A stretch of DNA of 11,233 nucleotides from Myxococcales bacterium (GTDB lineage Bacteria; Myxococcota; Myxococcia; Myxococcales; Anaeromyxobacteraceae). The DNA is taken from assembly GCA_021784495.1 (NCBI GenBank), contig JAJXSQ010000042.1, forward strand, positions 1 to 11,233. Direction: 5' to 3'. Both the position numbers and the translations under genes were made by a program. Under the pieces are notes generated by a model, which saw only the letters and a list, made by a program, of their open reading frames with translations, did not search any database and was not told the origin of the DNA. Within the stretch, counting starts at the first letter, position 1, and every line of letters begins with the position of its first letter. Positions 1-6,496 of the stretch are shown here, piece after piece.

Positions 1-129
1 CGGCCGGTCCGCGGCGGCGTGGAGGAGCGCCCAGAGGGCGAGCCCCGCGGCGAGCCCGGCGAGCGCGCCGCCCCCGCGACGCCGCCAGGCGCGGGAGGGG
101 CGCGGCGGAGGTGGGCGGCGGTCGGGCAT
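1..129 (-). CDS. N-terminus of an unrecognised membrane-anchored protein (partial, runs off the left edge)
   Basis: Reading the minus strand from an ATG at 129-127, an open frame of 43 codons reaches the window edge without a stop. The visible protein starts with a Pro/Arg-rich segment (residues 1-18, many Arg) followed by a hydrophobic Ala/Leu/Gly stretch (about residues 20-40) that looks like a signal anchor or transmembrane helix in an N-in orientation. An AGGA Shine-Dalgarno-like sequence lies roughly 12 nt upstream of the start. It diverges from the TonB-family gene across 88 bp. Too little is present to assign a family, and I do not recognise it. Confidence rests on the basic-then-hydrophobic pattern and the clean divergent arrangement. 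Confidence 0.5.
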   Translation of the reverse strand, partial: MPDRRPPPPRPSRAWRRRGGGALAGLAAGLALWALLHAAADRP

Positions 130-197
130 GGCGGGTCGAAGTCCTAGCCCCGGCTCCGACCTGGATCAACCGTCGGGGAGGCGCGCGGGCCGGTTCT

Positions 198-206
198 TGT
201 TAGTAT
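198..206 (+). promoter_or_regulatory. Extended -10 promoter element of the TonB-family gene
   Basis: TG-T-TAGTAT reads as an extended -10 element (TGnTAnnnT pattern, 4 of 6 in the hexamer) in one of the few A/T-containing spots of the divergent intergenic region. No -35 match is visible at 16-18 bp. Transcription would start near 212-214, only 4-6 nt before the ATG at 218, leaving no room for a Shine-Dalgarno sequence. This is sequence inference only. Confidence 0.4.
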
Positions 207-217
207 CTGGTCGCGCG

Positions 218-1414
218 ATGGCTCACTTCGGTCCGACCCTGCGGCGACGGCGACGCCGGGAGAGACCCGGCTGGCGGACCGTCGCCGCGGTCCTCCTGTC
301 CCTCGCCCTGAACGCGCTCCTCCTCACCCGGATCGACGCCGACTTCCTCGGGCACGGGACGGTGAAGGAGGTCCGCCCGGTCGAGATGTCGGCGCTGCCG
401 GCCTCGGCGTGGGCCGCGAACCGGGCCATCCGGGACGGCTCGCCGCCGGCGCCGCGGTCGGCGCCGCCTCCCCCGAAGCCGTCCGCCCCGGCGCCGCCCC
501 CCCCGGACACCGTCCGCGCGCCCGGGCAGGTCGTCGACGTCGCCCCGTCGCCGAGCGACGCGGCGCCGAAGGACACGCGCTTCGTCTCCGACCGGAACAA
601 CTCGGTCGAGAAGGAGACCCGCTCCCGCTTCGCCAAGGCCGGCTACGAGCACACCCTCCCGGCGCCGGCCACCGCCGCGAAGGTGGCGCCGGCGCCGGCT
701 CCGGGCGAGGCGGGGAAGGAGGCGCGGAGCGCCCCGGGGAGCGAGGGGACCAAGGCCGTGGAGGCGCGCCGGCTCGCGCTGGCTGCCCCCCCGCCGTCCG
801 CGCCGCTCCCGCTCCAGCGGGCGGTGGGGGGGGAGATCCCCCTCCCGCCCCCCACCAGCCTCGCCGCGGCGCCGCCGTCGGAGGCGACCGAGGCCTCCCC
901 GGGAGAGGCCGCCGGGGAGGGCGGCGCGCGACGCGCCGGCCGGCTCGACGCCCGGCTGGCGGTCCCGGCGGAGACCCTCGCCCGCTTCTCGGGCGGGCCG
1001 GCGCCGGATCGCCTCGAGGGGGTCGAGGAGGGGGACGCCACCTCCCTCAACACCCGCGAGTGGAAGTACGCGACCTACTTCAACCGGATCAAGCAGGCCG
1101 TCGCCAGCGCCTGGGATCCGCAGGCCGCCCTCGATCAGCGGGATCCGCAGCGGACCTCCTTCGCCTACAAGGATCGGATCACCCTCGTCTCGGTGGTCCT
1201 CGATCCGGAGGGGGGGCTGAAGGGGGTCACCGTCCAGAAGACGAGCGGCGTGGACTTCATCGACCGGACGGCGCTCGAAGCCTTCCGGAAGGCGCAGCCC
1301 TTCGTCAACCCGCCGCGCGGCATCGTCGACGGCAACGGCGAGATCAAGTTCACCTTCGGCTTCTACCTGGAGGTCGGGCACGCCGGCTTCCGGATCTACC
1401 GCGGCGAGCAGTGA
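218..1414 (+). CDS. TonB-family energy transducer protein
   Basis: This 398-residue protein has the TonB/TolA plan. It has an Arg-rich cytoplasmic N-terminus (residues 9-16), a single transmembrane helix (about 21-37), a long Pro/Ala-rich periplasmic linker, and a C-terminal TonB-like domain (about 278-390). That domain contains a YFNRIKQAVASAWDP helix, a strand-forming segment ending LVSVVLDPEG, and an FIDRTALEAFRKAQPF helix. TonB-family proteins span the periplasm and pass inner-membrane proton-motive energy to outer-membrane receptors. I chose the ATG at 218 because the transmembrane helix then follows a short basic tail; the in-frame ATG at 128 would add 30 unremarkable residues and overlap the divergent gene. 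The linker carries a non-Pro-rich patch, RFVSDRNNSVEKET (about 121-134), that seems to recur in deltaproteobacterial relatives. No exbB, exbD or receptor gene is nearby, so the partner is unknown; TolA-like or gliding-motility roles are alternatives. Confidence 0.8.
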   Translation: MAHFGPTLRRRRRRERPGWRTVAAVLLSLALNALLLTRIDADFLGHGTVKEVRPVEMSALPASAWAANRAIRDGSPPAPRSAPPPPKPSAPAPPPPDTVRAPGQVVDVAPSPSDAAPKDTRFVSDRNNSVEKETRSRFAKAGYEHTLPAPATAAKVAPAPAPGEAGKEARSAPGSEGTKAVEARRLALAAPPPSAPLPLQRAVGGEIPLPPPTSLAAAPPSEATEASPGEAAGEGGARRAGRLDARLAVPAETLARFSGGPAPDRLEGVEEGDATSLNTREWKYATYFNRIKQAVASAWDPQAALDQRDPQRTSFAYKDRITLVSVVLDPEGGLKGVTVQKTSGVDFIDRTALEAFRKAQPFVNPPRGIVDGNGEIKFTFGFYLEVGHAGFRIYRGEQ

Positions 1415-1484
1415 GCTCTGGGCGGCCGGGGCGGCGCCCGGATCTCGAGACCAGCGAGCCCGTCTGGCCGGAGGGTGGATCGAC

Positions 1485-1955
1485 ATGAGCGGAGCGAAGA
1501 AGGTCCGGATGCAGCCGCGCAAGCGGGTGGTGCTGATCGCCCACGATCGGCGGAAGGCCGACCTGCTCGCCTGGGTGGAGTACAACCGGCCGGTGCTGGC
1601 CGAGCACGATCTGTTCGCGACCGGGACCACGGGCGGCCTCATCGCCGCCCGGACCGGCCTCGACGTCACCCGGTTCCGCTCCGGGCCGCTCGGCGGCGAC
1701 CAGCAGGTCGGCGCCCAGATCGCCGAGGGGGCGCTCGACATCCTGATCTTCTTCTGGGACCCGCTCGAGCCGCAGCCGCACGATCCGGACGTGAAGGCGC
1801 TCCTCCGGCTCGCGGTGCTCTACAACATCCCCACCGCGTGCAACCGCGCGACCGCGGACTTCATCGTGGCCACCCCCCTGTTCCACGGTCCGTACGATCG
1901 GATCGTGGAGGACCACGCGGCGGCGCGCGAGGCGCTCGTCGCCGCGCGGGGCTGA
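1485..1955 (+). CDS. mgsA: Methylglyoxal synthase
   Basis: The product (156 aa, usual family length about 150) catalyses conversion of dihydroxyacetone phosphate to methylglyoxal plus phosphate, a cytosolic bypass of lower glycolysis that relieves sugar-phosphate accumulation. The family hallmarks are intact. AHD holds the His equivalent to E. coli His19 (here H20). The phosphate-binding ATGTTG loop is at 45-50. SGPLGGDQQVG (66-76) contains G67 and the catalytic Asp D72. FFWDPL (89-94) has D92, and PHDPDVKALLRLA has D102. A GGAGGG Shine-Dalgarno sequence at 1470-1475 sits about 9 nt before the ATG. It follows the TonB-family gene by 70 nt on the same strand and could be cotranscribed, though the functions are unrelated. 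It converges on gcvPB with only 27 bp between the two stops. Confidence 0.96.
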   Translation: MSGAKKVRMQPRKRVVLIAHDRRKADLLAWVEYNRPVLAEHDLFATGTTGGLIAARTGLDVTRFRSGPLGGDQQVGAQIAEGALDILIFFWDPLEPQPHDPDVKALLRLAVLYNIPTACNRATADFIVATPLFHGPYDRIVEDHAAAREALVAARG

Positions 1956-1971
1956 GCGGGGCCGAGCGGCG

Positions 1972-1983
1972 GCGGGCGCCCGC
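1972..1983. repeat. Perfect palindrome between the convergent mgsA and gcvPB ends
   Basis: GCGGGCGCCCGC is a 12-bp perfect palindrome in the 27-bp gap between the converging mgsA and gcvPB genes, and it touches the gcvPB stop codon. As RNA it could fold only into a short stem of about 4 bp, and there is no T-tract on either strand, so a terminator role is possible but weak. In DNA this GC-rich a 12-bp palindrome is not very surprising. Confidence 0.3.
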
Positions 1984-3560
1984 TACCCGGCCTGCATCCC
2001 CGGGGTCCAGCGGAGCACCGGTCGCCGGGCGGCGCGGGTCTCGTCGAGGCGGCTCCGGAAGGCGCGGAGCGGCGCCGCGCGGAGCCGGTCGGGATCCGTC
2101 CGGGCCTCGTCGGCGATGGCGCGCATCGCCCCGATGAAGGCGTCGAGCGCCTCCTTCGACTCGGTCTCGGTCGGCTCGATCATGAGCGCCCCGTGGACCA
2201 CGAGGGGGAAGTAGATCGTCGGAGGGTGGAAGCCGTGGTCGATGAGCCGCTTCGCCACGTCCATGGTGGTGATCCCCGCCGCCTTCTGCGCCTGGTCGTC
2301 GAACACCACCTCGTGCAGCGAGTCGGTCGGGTAGGGGAGGTGGTAGGCGCCGGACAGCCCGGCGCGGACGTAGGCGGCGTTGAGCACCGCCAGCTCGGCG
2401 GTGGCGCGGAGCCCCTCGGGGCCCAGCTCCCGCAGGTAGGCCCAGGCGCGGACGAACATCCCGAAGTTCCCCCAGAAGCCGTGGATCTTCCCGACGCTGC
2501 CCGGCCGCTCGGCCGGATCGGTGACCAGCCGGAAGCCGGGGCCGTCCTCCACCACCATCGGGAGCGGGAGGAAGGGGGCGAGCGCCCCGGTCACCGCCAC
2601 CGGCCCCGCGCCGGGGCCGCCGCCGCCGTGCGGGGTGGCGAAGGTCTTGTGGAGGTTGTACTGGATGACGTCGAAGCCGAGGTCGCCGGGCCGGGCGACG
2701 CCGAGGAGCGCGTTCATGTTCGCGCCGTCGCCGTAGACCAGGCCGCCGCGGCCGTGGACGATCGCCGCGATCTCGGCGATGTGGCTCTCGAAGATCCCGA
2801 GGGTGTTCGGGTTGGTGACCATGATCGCGGCCACGTCCTCGTCCATCGCCGCGGCGACGGTCTCGGGGTGGAGCCGGCCGTCGGGCCCGCTCGCCAACTC
2901 GACGCAGGTGTAGCCGTTGAGGGCGGCGCTCGCGGGGTTGGTGCCGTGGGCGGTGTCGGGGATGAGCACCTTCCGCCGCGGGTTCCCGCGGGACTGGTGC
3001 CAGGCGCGGATCACCATGAGCCCGGTGAGCTCGCCGTGGGCGCCCGCCGCCGGCGAGAGGCTGGTGGCCGACATCCCGGCGATCTCCGAGAGGGCGCGCT
3101 CGAGCCGGTACATGAGCTCGAGCGCCCCCTGGACGTGGGTCGCGGGCGCGAGGGGGTGGAGGCCGGCGAAGCCGGGGAGGCGGGCGAAGGCCTCGCTCGA
3201 GCGCGGGTTGTACTTCATCGTGCAGGAGCCGAGGGGGTACAGGCCGGTGTCGATGCCGTGGTTCCAGGTCGAGAGCCGGGTGAAGTGGCGGACGACCTCG
3301 AGCTCCGAGAGCTCGGGGAGGCCGTCGATCGGTCCGCGGAGGAGCGCGGCCGGGATCTCCGCCGCCGGCGCGGGGCCCACCGGGGCCGGGAGCGACACCC
3401 CGCAGCGCCCGCGGGAGCCGTGCTCGAAGAGGAGCGGCTCCTCATGCGCGAGCCCCGGGGCGGCCCCGCCGAGCCCCGGCGGCTCTCCCGCGCCCGCGGC
3501 CCCGGCCGCGGCGGAGGGGGAGGCGCCGACGGAGGGCTTCCAGCCGGTCGGGTTGCTCAT
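1983..3560 (-). CDS. gcvPB: Glycine dehydrogenase (decarboxylating) subunit 2, P-protein beta
   Basis: This 525-aa subunit carries the pyridoxal-phosphate site of the split P-protein. With GcvPA it decarboxylates glycine and transfers the aminomethyl group to the lipoyl arm of GcvH. Diagnostic stretches are GSCTMKYNPR (111-120), HGELTGLMV (175-183), AHGTNPASA (204-212), YGDGANMNALLG (276-287) and YNLHKTFATPHGGGGPG, in which K305 is the expected Schiff-base lysine. The ATG overlaps the gcvPA TGA in an ATGA arrangement, and no clear Shine-Dalgarno sequence precedes it, which points to translational coupling. It ends the cluster. Residues about 1-40 form an Ala/Gly/Pro-rich lead-in before the LLFEHGSRGR segment where the conserved family region begins. 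This makes the protein somewhat longer than the usual 480-500 aa, but no later start is apparent. Confidence 0.97.
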   Translation of the reverse strand: MSNPTGWKPSVGASPSAAAGAAGAGEPPGLGGAAPGLAHEEPLLFEHGSRGRCGVSLPAPVGPAPAAEIPAALLRGPIDGLPELSELEVVRHFTRLSTWNHGIDTGLYPLGSCTMKYNPRSSEAFARLPGFAGLHPLAPATHVQGALELMYRLERALSEIAGMSATSLSPAAGAHGELTGLMVIRAWHQSRGNPRRKVLIPDTAHGTNPASAALNGYTCVELASGPDGRLHPETVAAAMDEDVAAIMVTNPNTLGIFESHIAEIAAIVHGRGGLVYGDGANMNALLGVARPGDLGFDVIQYNLHKTFATPHGGGGPGAGPVAVTGALAPFLPLPMVVEDGPGFRLVTDPAERPGSVGKIHGFWGNFGMFVRAWAYLRELGPEGLRATAELAVLNAAYVRAGLSGAYHLPYPTDSLHEVVFDDQAQKAAGITTMDVAKRLIDHGFHPPTIYFPLVVHGALMIEPTETESKEALDAFIGAMRAIADEARTDPDRLRAAPLRAFRSRLDETRAARRPVLRWTPGMQAG

Positions 3561-4891
3561 GGGCGCACCGCGCGGGCGAAGAGCCGGATCAGCTCGGGGT
3601 CGTGGAGCTCGGTCGCGACGGAGAGGAGCGCGCCGCGCGACCAGGGGGCGTCCGGGTACCAGCGCGACAGCGGCACCCCGGCGGCGAGCCCGCGCCGGGC
3701 GAGGCGGGCCACGACCTCCTCGGCGTCCCCGACGTCGAGCGCCAGCTCGTTGAAGAACGGGCCGTCGAAGACCGGCCTCACCCCGACCTCGGCCATGGCG
3801 TCGCGCAGCAGCCGCGCCCGGTCGAAGTTGAGCCGGGCGAGCTCGGCGAGGCCGCGCCGCCCCAGCAGCCCGAGGTGGATGGTCGACGCCAGGGCGCACA
3901 GCCCGGCGTTGGTGCAGACGTTGGAGGTGGCCTTCTCCCGGCGGATGTGCTGCTCGCGCGTCGAGAGGGTGAGGGCGAAGCCCCGCCGGCCCTGCCGGTC
4001 GACGGTGGCGCCGCAGACCCGCCCCGGCATCTGGCGGACGTGGGCCTCCCGGATGGCGAGGTAGCCGGGGGCCGGCCCGCCGAAGGAGAGCGGGTTCCCG
4101 AAGCTCTGGAAGCTCCCGGCCGCGACGTCGGCGCCGAGCGCGCCCGGCGGCTGGATCAGCCCGAGCGCCACCGCCTCGGCGGTGGCGGCGATGGTGAGCG
4201 CGCCGGCCTCCCGGGCGAGGGCGGCGGCCTCGGGGAGGGCGTCGAGCACCCCGAGGAAGTTCGGCCAGCCGACGATGACCGCCGCCGCGCCGTCGACCGA
4301 GCGGCGCAGCGCGTCGAGATCGGTCCGGCCGTCGGCGCCGAACGGGATGGTCACGATCTCGTCGTGGGTGGAGCGGAGGTAGGACGCCAGGACCTTCCGC
4401 CACTCCGGGTGGACCGCGGCCGACACCACGATCCGCCGCCGGCCGGTGATCCGCGTCGCCATGAGCGCCGCCTCGGCGGTCGCGGTGGCGCCGTCGTAGA
4501 GCGAGGCGTTCGACACCTCGAGCCCGGTGAGGAGGCAGACGAAGGTCTGCCACTCGAAGAGGGCCTGGAGGGTCCCCTGCGAGATCTCCGGCTGGTAGGG
4601 CGTGTAGGCGGTGAAGAACTCGCCGCGGAGGAGGAGCTGGTCGACCGCCGGGGGGACGTGGTGCGGGTAGCACCCGGCGCCCACGAAGGGCGGGTGGGAC
4701 ACCTCGTTCCGCGCCGCGAGGCGGCCGAGCTCGCGCGACAGGGAGATCTCGTCGAGCGCGGGCGGGACGTCGAGCGCGCGCGCCAGGCGGAGCGGCTCGG
4801 GGATCGACCGGAAGAGCGCGTCGACGGAGGGCGCGCCGGCGGCGGCGAGCATCTCCTGGACGTCGGCGGCGGTGTGGGGGTGGTAGCGCAC
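3557..4891 (-). CDS. gcvPA: Glycine dehydrogenase (decarboxylating) subunit 1, P-protein alpha
   Basis: The product (444 aa, normal length) is the non-PLP-lysine half of the two-subunit P-protein of the glycine cleavage system. The N-terminus RYHPHT is typical. The strongest signature runs from about 71 to 143: GCYPHHVPPAVDQLL, then EFFTAYTPYQPEISQGTLQA, then SNASLYDGATATAEAALMA. A second signature, RREKATSNVCTNAGLCALA, lies in the C-terminal third. The start is GTG at 4891-4889, with an AGGA Shine-Dalgarno element about 10 nt upstream inside the gap and end of gcvH. An ATG does not exist in a better position. It follows gcvH by 6 nt and overlaps gcvPB by 4 nt, so all four gcv genes are almost certainly one operon. 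Confidence 0.97.
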   Translation of the reverse strand: MRYHPHTAADVQEMLAAAGAPSVDALFRSIPEPLRLARALDVPPALDEISLSRELGRLAARNEVSHPPFVGAGCYPHHVPPAVDQLLLRGEFFTAYTPYQPEISQGTLQALFEWQTFVCLLTGLEVSNASLYDGATATAEAALMATRITGRRRIVVSAAVHPEWRKVLASYLRSTHDEIVTIPFGADGRTDLDALRRSVDGAAAVIVGWPNFLGVLDALPEAAALAREAGALTIAATAEAVALGLIQPPGALGADVAAGSFQSFGNPLSFGGPAPGYLAIREAHVRQMPGRVCGATVDRQGRRGFALTLSTREQHIRREKATSNVCTNAGLCALASTIHLGLLGRRGLAELARLNFDRARLLRDAMAEVGVRPVFDGPFFNELALDVGDAEEVVARLARRGLAAGVPLSRWYPDAPWSRGALLSVATELHDPELIRLFARAVRP

Positions 4892-4897
4892 CGGGGA

Positions 4898-5284
4898 TCA
4901 GTCCTGCTCGGCGAGGAGCCCGGCGTAGGCGGCGGAGGTGAGGAGGTCCTCCAGCTGGCGCGGCTCCGAGGGCTCGATGACGATCATCCAGCCCTCCTCG
5001 TAGGGGTCCTCGTTCACCGCCTCGGGCGCCTCGACCAGCGGGTCGTTCACCTCGACGACCGTGCCCGAGACGGGCGCGAAGAGCTCGCTCACCGCCTTGG
5101 TCGACTCGACCACGCCGAACGACTCGCCGCGCTTCACCTCGTCCCCGACCGCGGGGAGCTCGACGTAGACGACGTCGCCGAGCTGGTCCTGGGCGAAGTC
5201 GGTGATGCCGACCACCACCCGCGATCCCTTCCGGCGGGCCCACTCGTGCTCGCGGGTGTAGGCGAGATCCTCGGGAACGTTCAT
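4898..5284 (-). CDS. gcvH: Glycine cleavage system H protein (lipoyl carrier)
   Basis: This 128-aa protein is the mobile lipoyl carrier that shuttles the aminomethyl intermediate between the P-, T- and L-proteins in the cytosol. It matches the family in length and motifs. The N-terminus has YTREHEWA, then GITDFAQDQLGDVVYVELP (26-44). The lipoylation site is GVVESTKAVSELFAPVSG, in which K63 is the modified lysine. The C-terminus has NEDPYEEGWMI. The ATG overlaps the gcvT stop codon (ATGA), and a GAGGGAG Shine-Dalgarno sequence sits about 6 nt upstream within gcvT, so it can initiate independently as well as by coupling. Function requires lipoate attachment and lipoamide dehydrogenase, neither of which is encoded here. 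Confidence 0.98.
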   Translation of the reverse strand: MNVPEDLAYTREHEWARRKGSRVVVGITDFAQDQLGDVVYVELPAVGDEVKRGESFGVVESTKAVSELFAPVSGTVVEVNDPLVEAPEAVNEDPYEEGWMIVIEPSEPRQLEDLLTSAAYAGLLAEQD

Positions 5285-6384
5285 GGTGTCTCCCTCTCCG
5301 GTGCCGGGTGCGTGTAGAAGGGCGTCTTGACGACGGTCGCGGGGACCGGCCTCCCGCGGATGTCGACGGTGAACGAGGTCCCCTCGGCGGCCAGGGCCGG
5401 CGGGAGGTAGGCGAGGCCGATGGAGGTGCGGAGGCTCGGGGAGCGAGTCCCGCTCGTCACGATCCCGACCGGTCGCCCATCCTGGACGACCGCGTGGCCG
5501 TGGCGGGCGATCCCCGGACCGGCGACCTGGAAGCCGACGAGCTTGCGGGCGAGCCCCTGCTCGCGCTGCCGGAGGAGCGCCTCGCGCCCGACGAAGTCGC
5601 CCTTGTCGAACTTCACCACCCAGCCGAGGCCGGCCTCGAGCGGGGTGGTGCCGTCGTCCATGTCCGAGCCGTAGAGCCGGTAGGCCATCTCCAGCCGGAG
5701 GGAGTCGCGGGCCCCGAGGCCGCAGGGGAGGATCCCCGCGGGCTGGCCGGCGTCGAGCAGCGCGCTCCAGAGGCGGGAGGCGCGGTCCGGGCGGAAGAAG
5801 AGCTCGAAGCCGTCCTCGCCGGTGTAGCCGGTGCGGGCCACCAGGCACTCGATCCCGGCGACCTTCCCGGGGCGGAAGCGGTAGGTGCCGATCCCGGCGA
5901 GCGGCACGTCGCACAGCGGCTGGAGGGTGGCGGCGGCGCGGGGACCCTGGAGCGCGATCTGGCCCCACTCGTCCGACTCGTTCCGGACCTCGGCGCCCCC
6001 GGCGTGGGCGGCCAGCCACTCGAAGTCCTTCGTCCGGTTGGAGGCGTTGACGCAGACGAGCAGGTCGTCGGGGCCGCGCCGGTACACCACGACGTCGTCG
6101 ACGATCCCGCCGTCCTCGCGGCAGAGGCAGCCGTACTGGGCCTGCCCGTCGGCGGCCCGCGACAGGTCGTTGGTGAAGGCGCCCTGGAGCGCCGCGAGGG
6201 CGCCGGGGCCGCGCAGGACCACCTCGCCCATGTGGGAGACGTCGAAGATCCCCACCGCCGCGCGGACGGCGGCGTGCTCCTCCAGGATCCCGGCGTACTG
6301 GACCGGCATCTCCCAGCCGGCGAACTCCACCATCCGCGCGCCGAGCCGGACGTGGTCGTCGTGGAGCGGCGTGCGCTGGGGCAT
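5281..6384 (-). CDS. gcvT: Glycine cleavage system T protein (aminomethyltransferase)
   Basis: The T-protein (367 aa, normal length) takes the aminomethyl group from GcvH and transfers its carbon to tetrahydrofolate, releasing ammonia and forming 5,10-methylene-tetrahydrofolate. Visible features are TPLHDDHVRLGARMVEFAGWEMPVQY at the N-terminus, the FDVSHMGE segment (48-54), the folate-site GGIVDD motif with D96/D97, NASNRTKD, TGYTGEDGFELF, and the C-terminal GIVTSGTRSPSL. The start at 6384 was chosen over an in-frame ATG at 6450 because it aligns with the family's MxxxTPL beginning and has GAGAGG about 9 nt upstream. The upstream ATG overlaps the proposed promoter. It is the first gene of the gcv operon, with its own promoter 39-66 bp upstream. 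Confidence 0.98.
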   Translation of the reverse strand: MPQRTPLHDDHVRLGARMVEFAGWEMPVQYAGILEEHAAVRAAVGIFDVSHMGEVVLRGPGALAALQGAFTNDLSRAADGQAQYGCLCREDGGIVDDVVVYRRGPDDLLVCVNASNRTKDFEWLAAHAGGAEVRNESDEWGQIALQGPRAAATLQPLCDVPLAGIGTYRFRPGKVAGIECLVARTGYTGEDGFELFFRPDRASRLWSALLDAGQPAGILPCGLGARDSLRLEMAYRLYGSDMDDGTTPLEAGLGWVVKFDKGDFVGREALLRQREQGLARKLVGFQVAGPGIARHGHAVVQDGRPVGIVTSGTRSPSLRTSIGLAYLPPALAAEGTSFTVDIRGRPVPATVVKTPFYTHPAPERETP

Positions 6385-6422
6385 GGGGACGCCTCTCGGT
6401 GGATGGCGGGAACGGCGGGCGG

Positions 6423-6450
6423 ATTGTAGCGGGGGTGACCCCGGAATCAA
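6423..6450 (-). promoter_or_regulatory. Sigma70-type promoter of the gcvTHPAPB operon
   Basis: On the minus strand, TTGATT (6450-6445; 4 of 6 to consensus) and TACAAT (6428-6423; 5 of 6) are separated by 16 bp. This is an A/T-containing island in very GC-rich DNA, upstream of gcvT and downstream of the folD stop. Transcription would start near 6415-6417 and give a leader of about 30 nt ending in the gcvT Shine-Dalgarno sequence. It is the best housekeeping-type promoter in the window. Confidence 0.7.
6432..6442. promoter_or_regulatory. Palindromic candidate operator between the -35 and -10 of the gcv promoter
   Basis: GGGGT-G-ACCCC is a perfect 5-1-5 inverted repeat located wholly within the 16-bp spacer of the gcv promoter. 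A dimeric repressor bound here would block RNA polymerase. No regulator gene is adjacent and the site is not one I recognise. A palindrome of this size can also arise by chance in G/C-rich DNA. Confidence 0.35.
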
Positions 6451-6462
6451 GGGCCGTGGACG

Positions 6463-6487
6463 GGGGCGGCGGTCGCGCGCCCGCCCC
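6463..6487 (-). terminator. Weak candidate hairpin downstream of folD
   Basis: A 7-bp perfect GC stem (GGGGCGG at 6463-6469 with CCGCCCC at 6481-6487, 11-nt loop) begins about 10 nt after the folD stop and lies upstream of the gcv promoter. No U-tract follows on the minus strand. It could attenuate readthrough from folD into gcvT, or be incidental. Confidence 0.3.
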
Positions 6488-6496
6488 GGCGCGAGG

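Noticed and set aside
128..217. Upstream ATG at 128 as the start of the TonB-family protein
   Set aside because: It would overlap the divergent gene, cover the -10-like element and place a non-hydrophobic 30-residue tail before the normal basic N-terminus. The ATG at 218 fits the TonB plan better.
101..217. TTGATC / TAGGAC as a promoter for the leftward partial gene
   Set aside because: The spacing of 17 bp is good, but the -10 matches consensus at only 3 of 6 positions, too weak to list.
1415..1484. Possible terminator or promoter between the TonB-family gene and mgsA
   Set aside because: Only short inverted repeats (TCTCGAGA, CCAG...CTGG) and no -10/-35 pair are seen, so nothing beyond the mgsA Shine-Dalgarno sequence is supportable.
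200..1741. Long open frame of 513 codons on the minus strand opposite the TonB-family gene and mgsA
   Set aside because: It is Arg/Gly-rich low-complexity sequence antisense to two genes with clear family motifs. Such frames are expected in very GC-rich DNA.
2193..5317. Long plus-strand open frames (623 and 571 codons) across the gcv genes
   Set aside because: They lie antisense to gcvPB, gcvPA and gcvH, which have intact diagnostic motifs. Their translations are Arg/Gly/Glu/His low-complexity with no recognisable domain.
6385..6496. Possible glycine riboswitch upstream of gcvT
   Set aside because: The predicted leader is only about 30 nt, and I see none of the tandem-aptamer arrangement expected of a glycine riboswitch.
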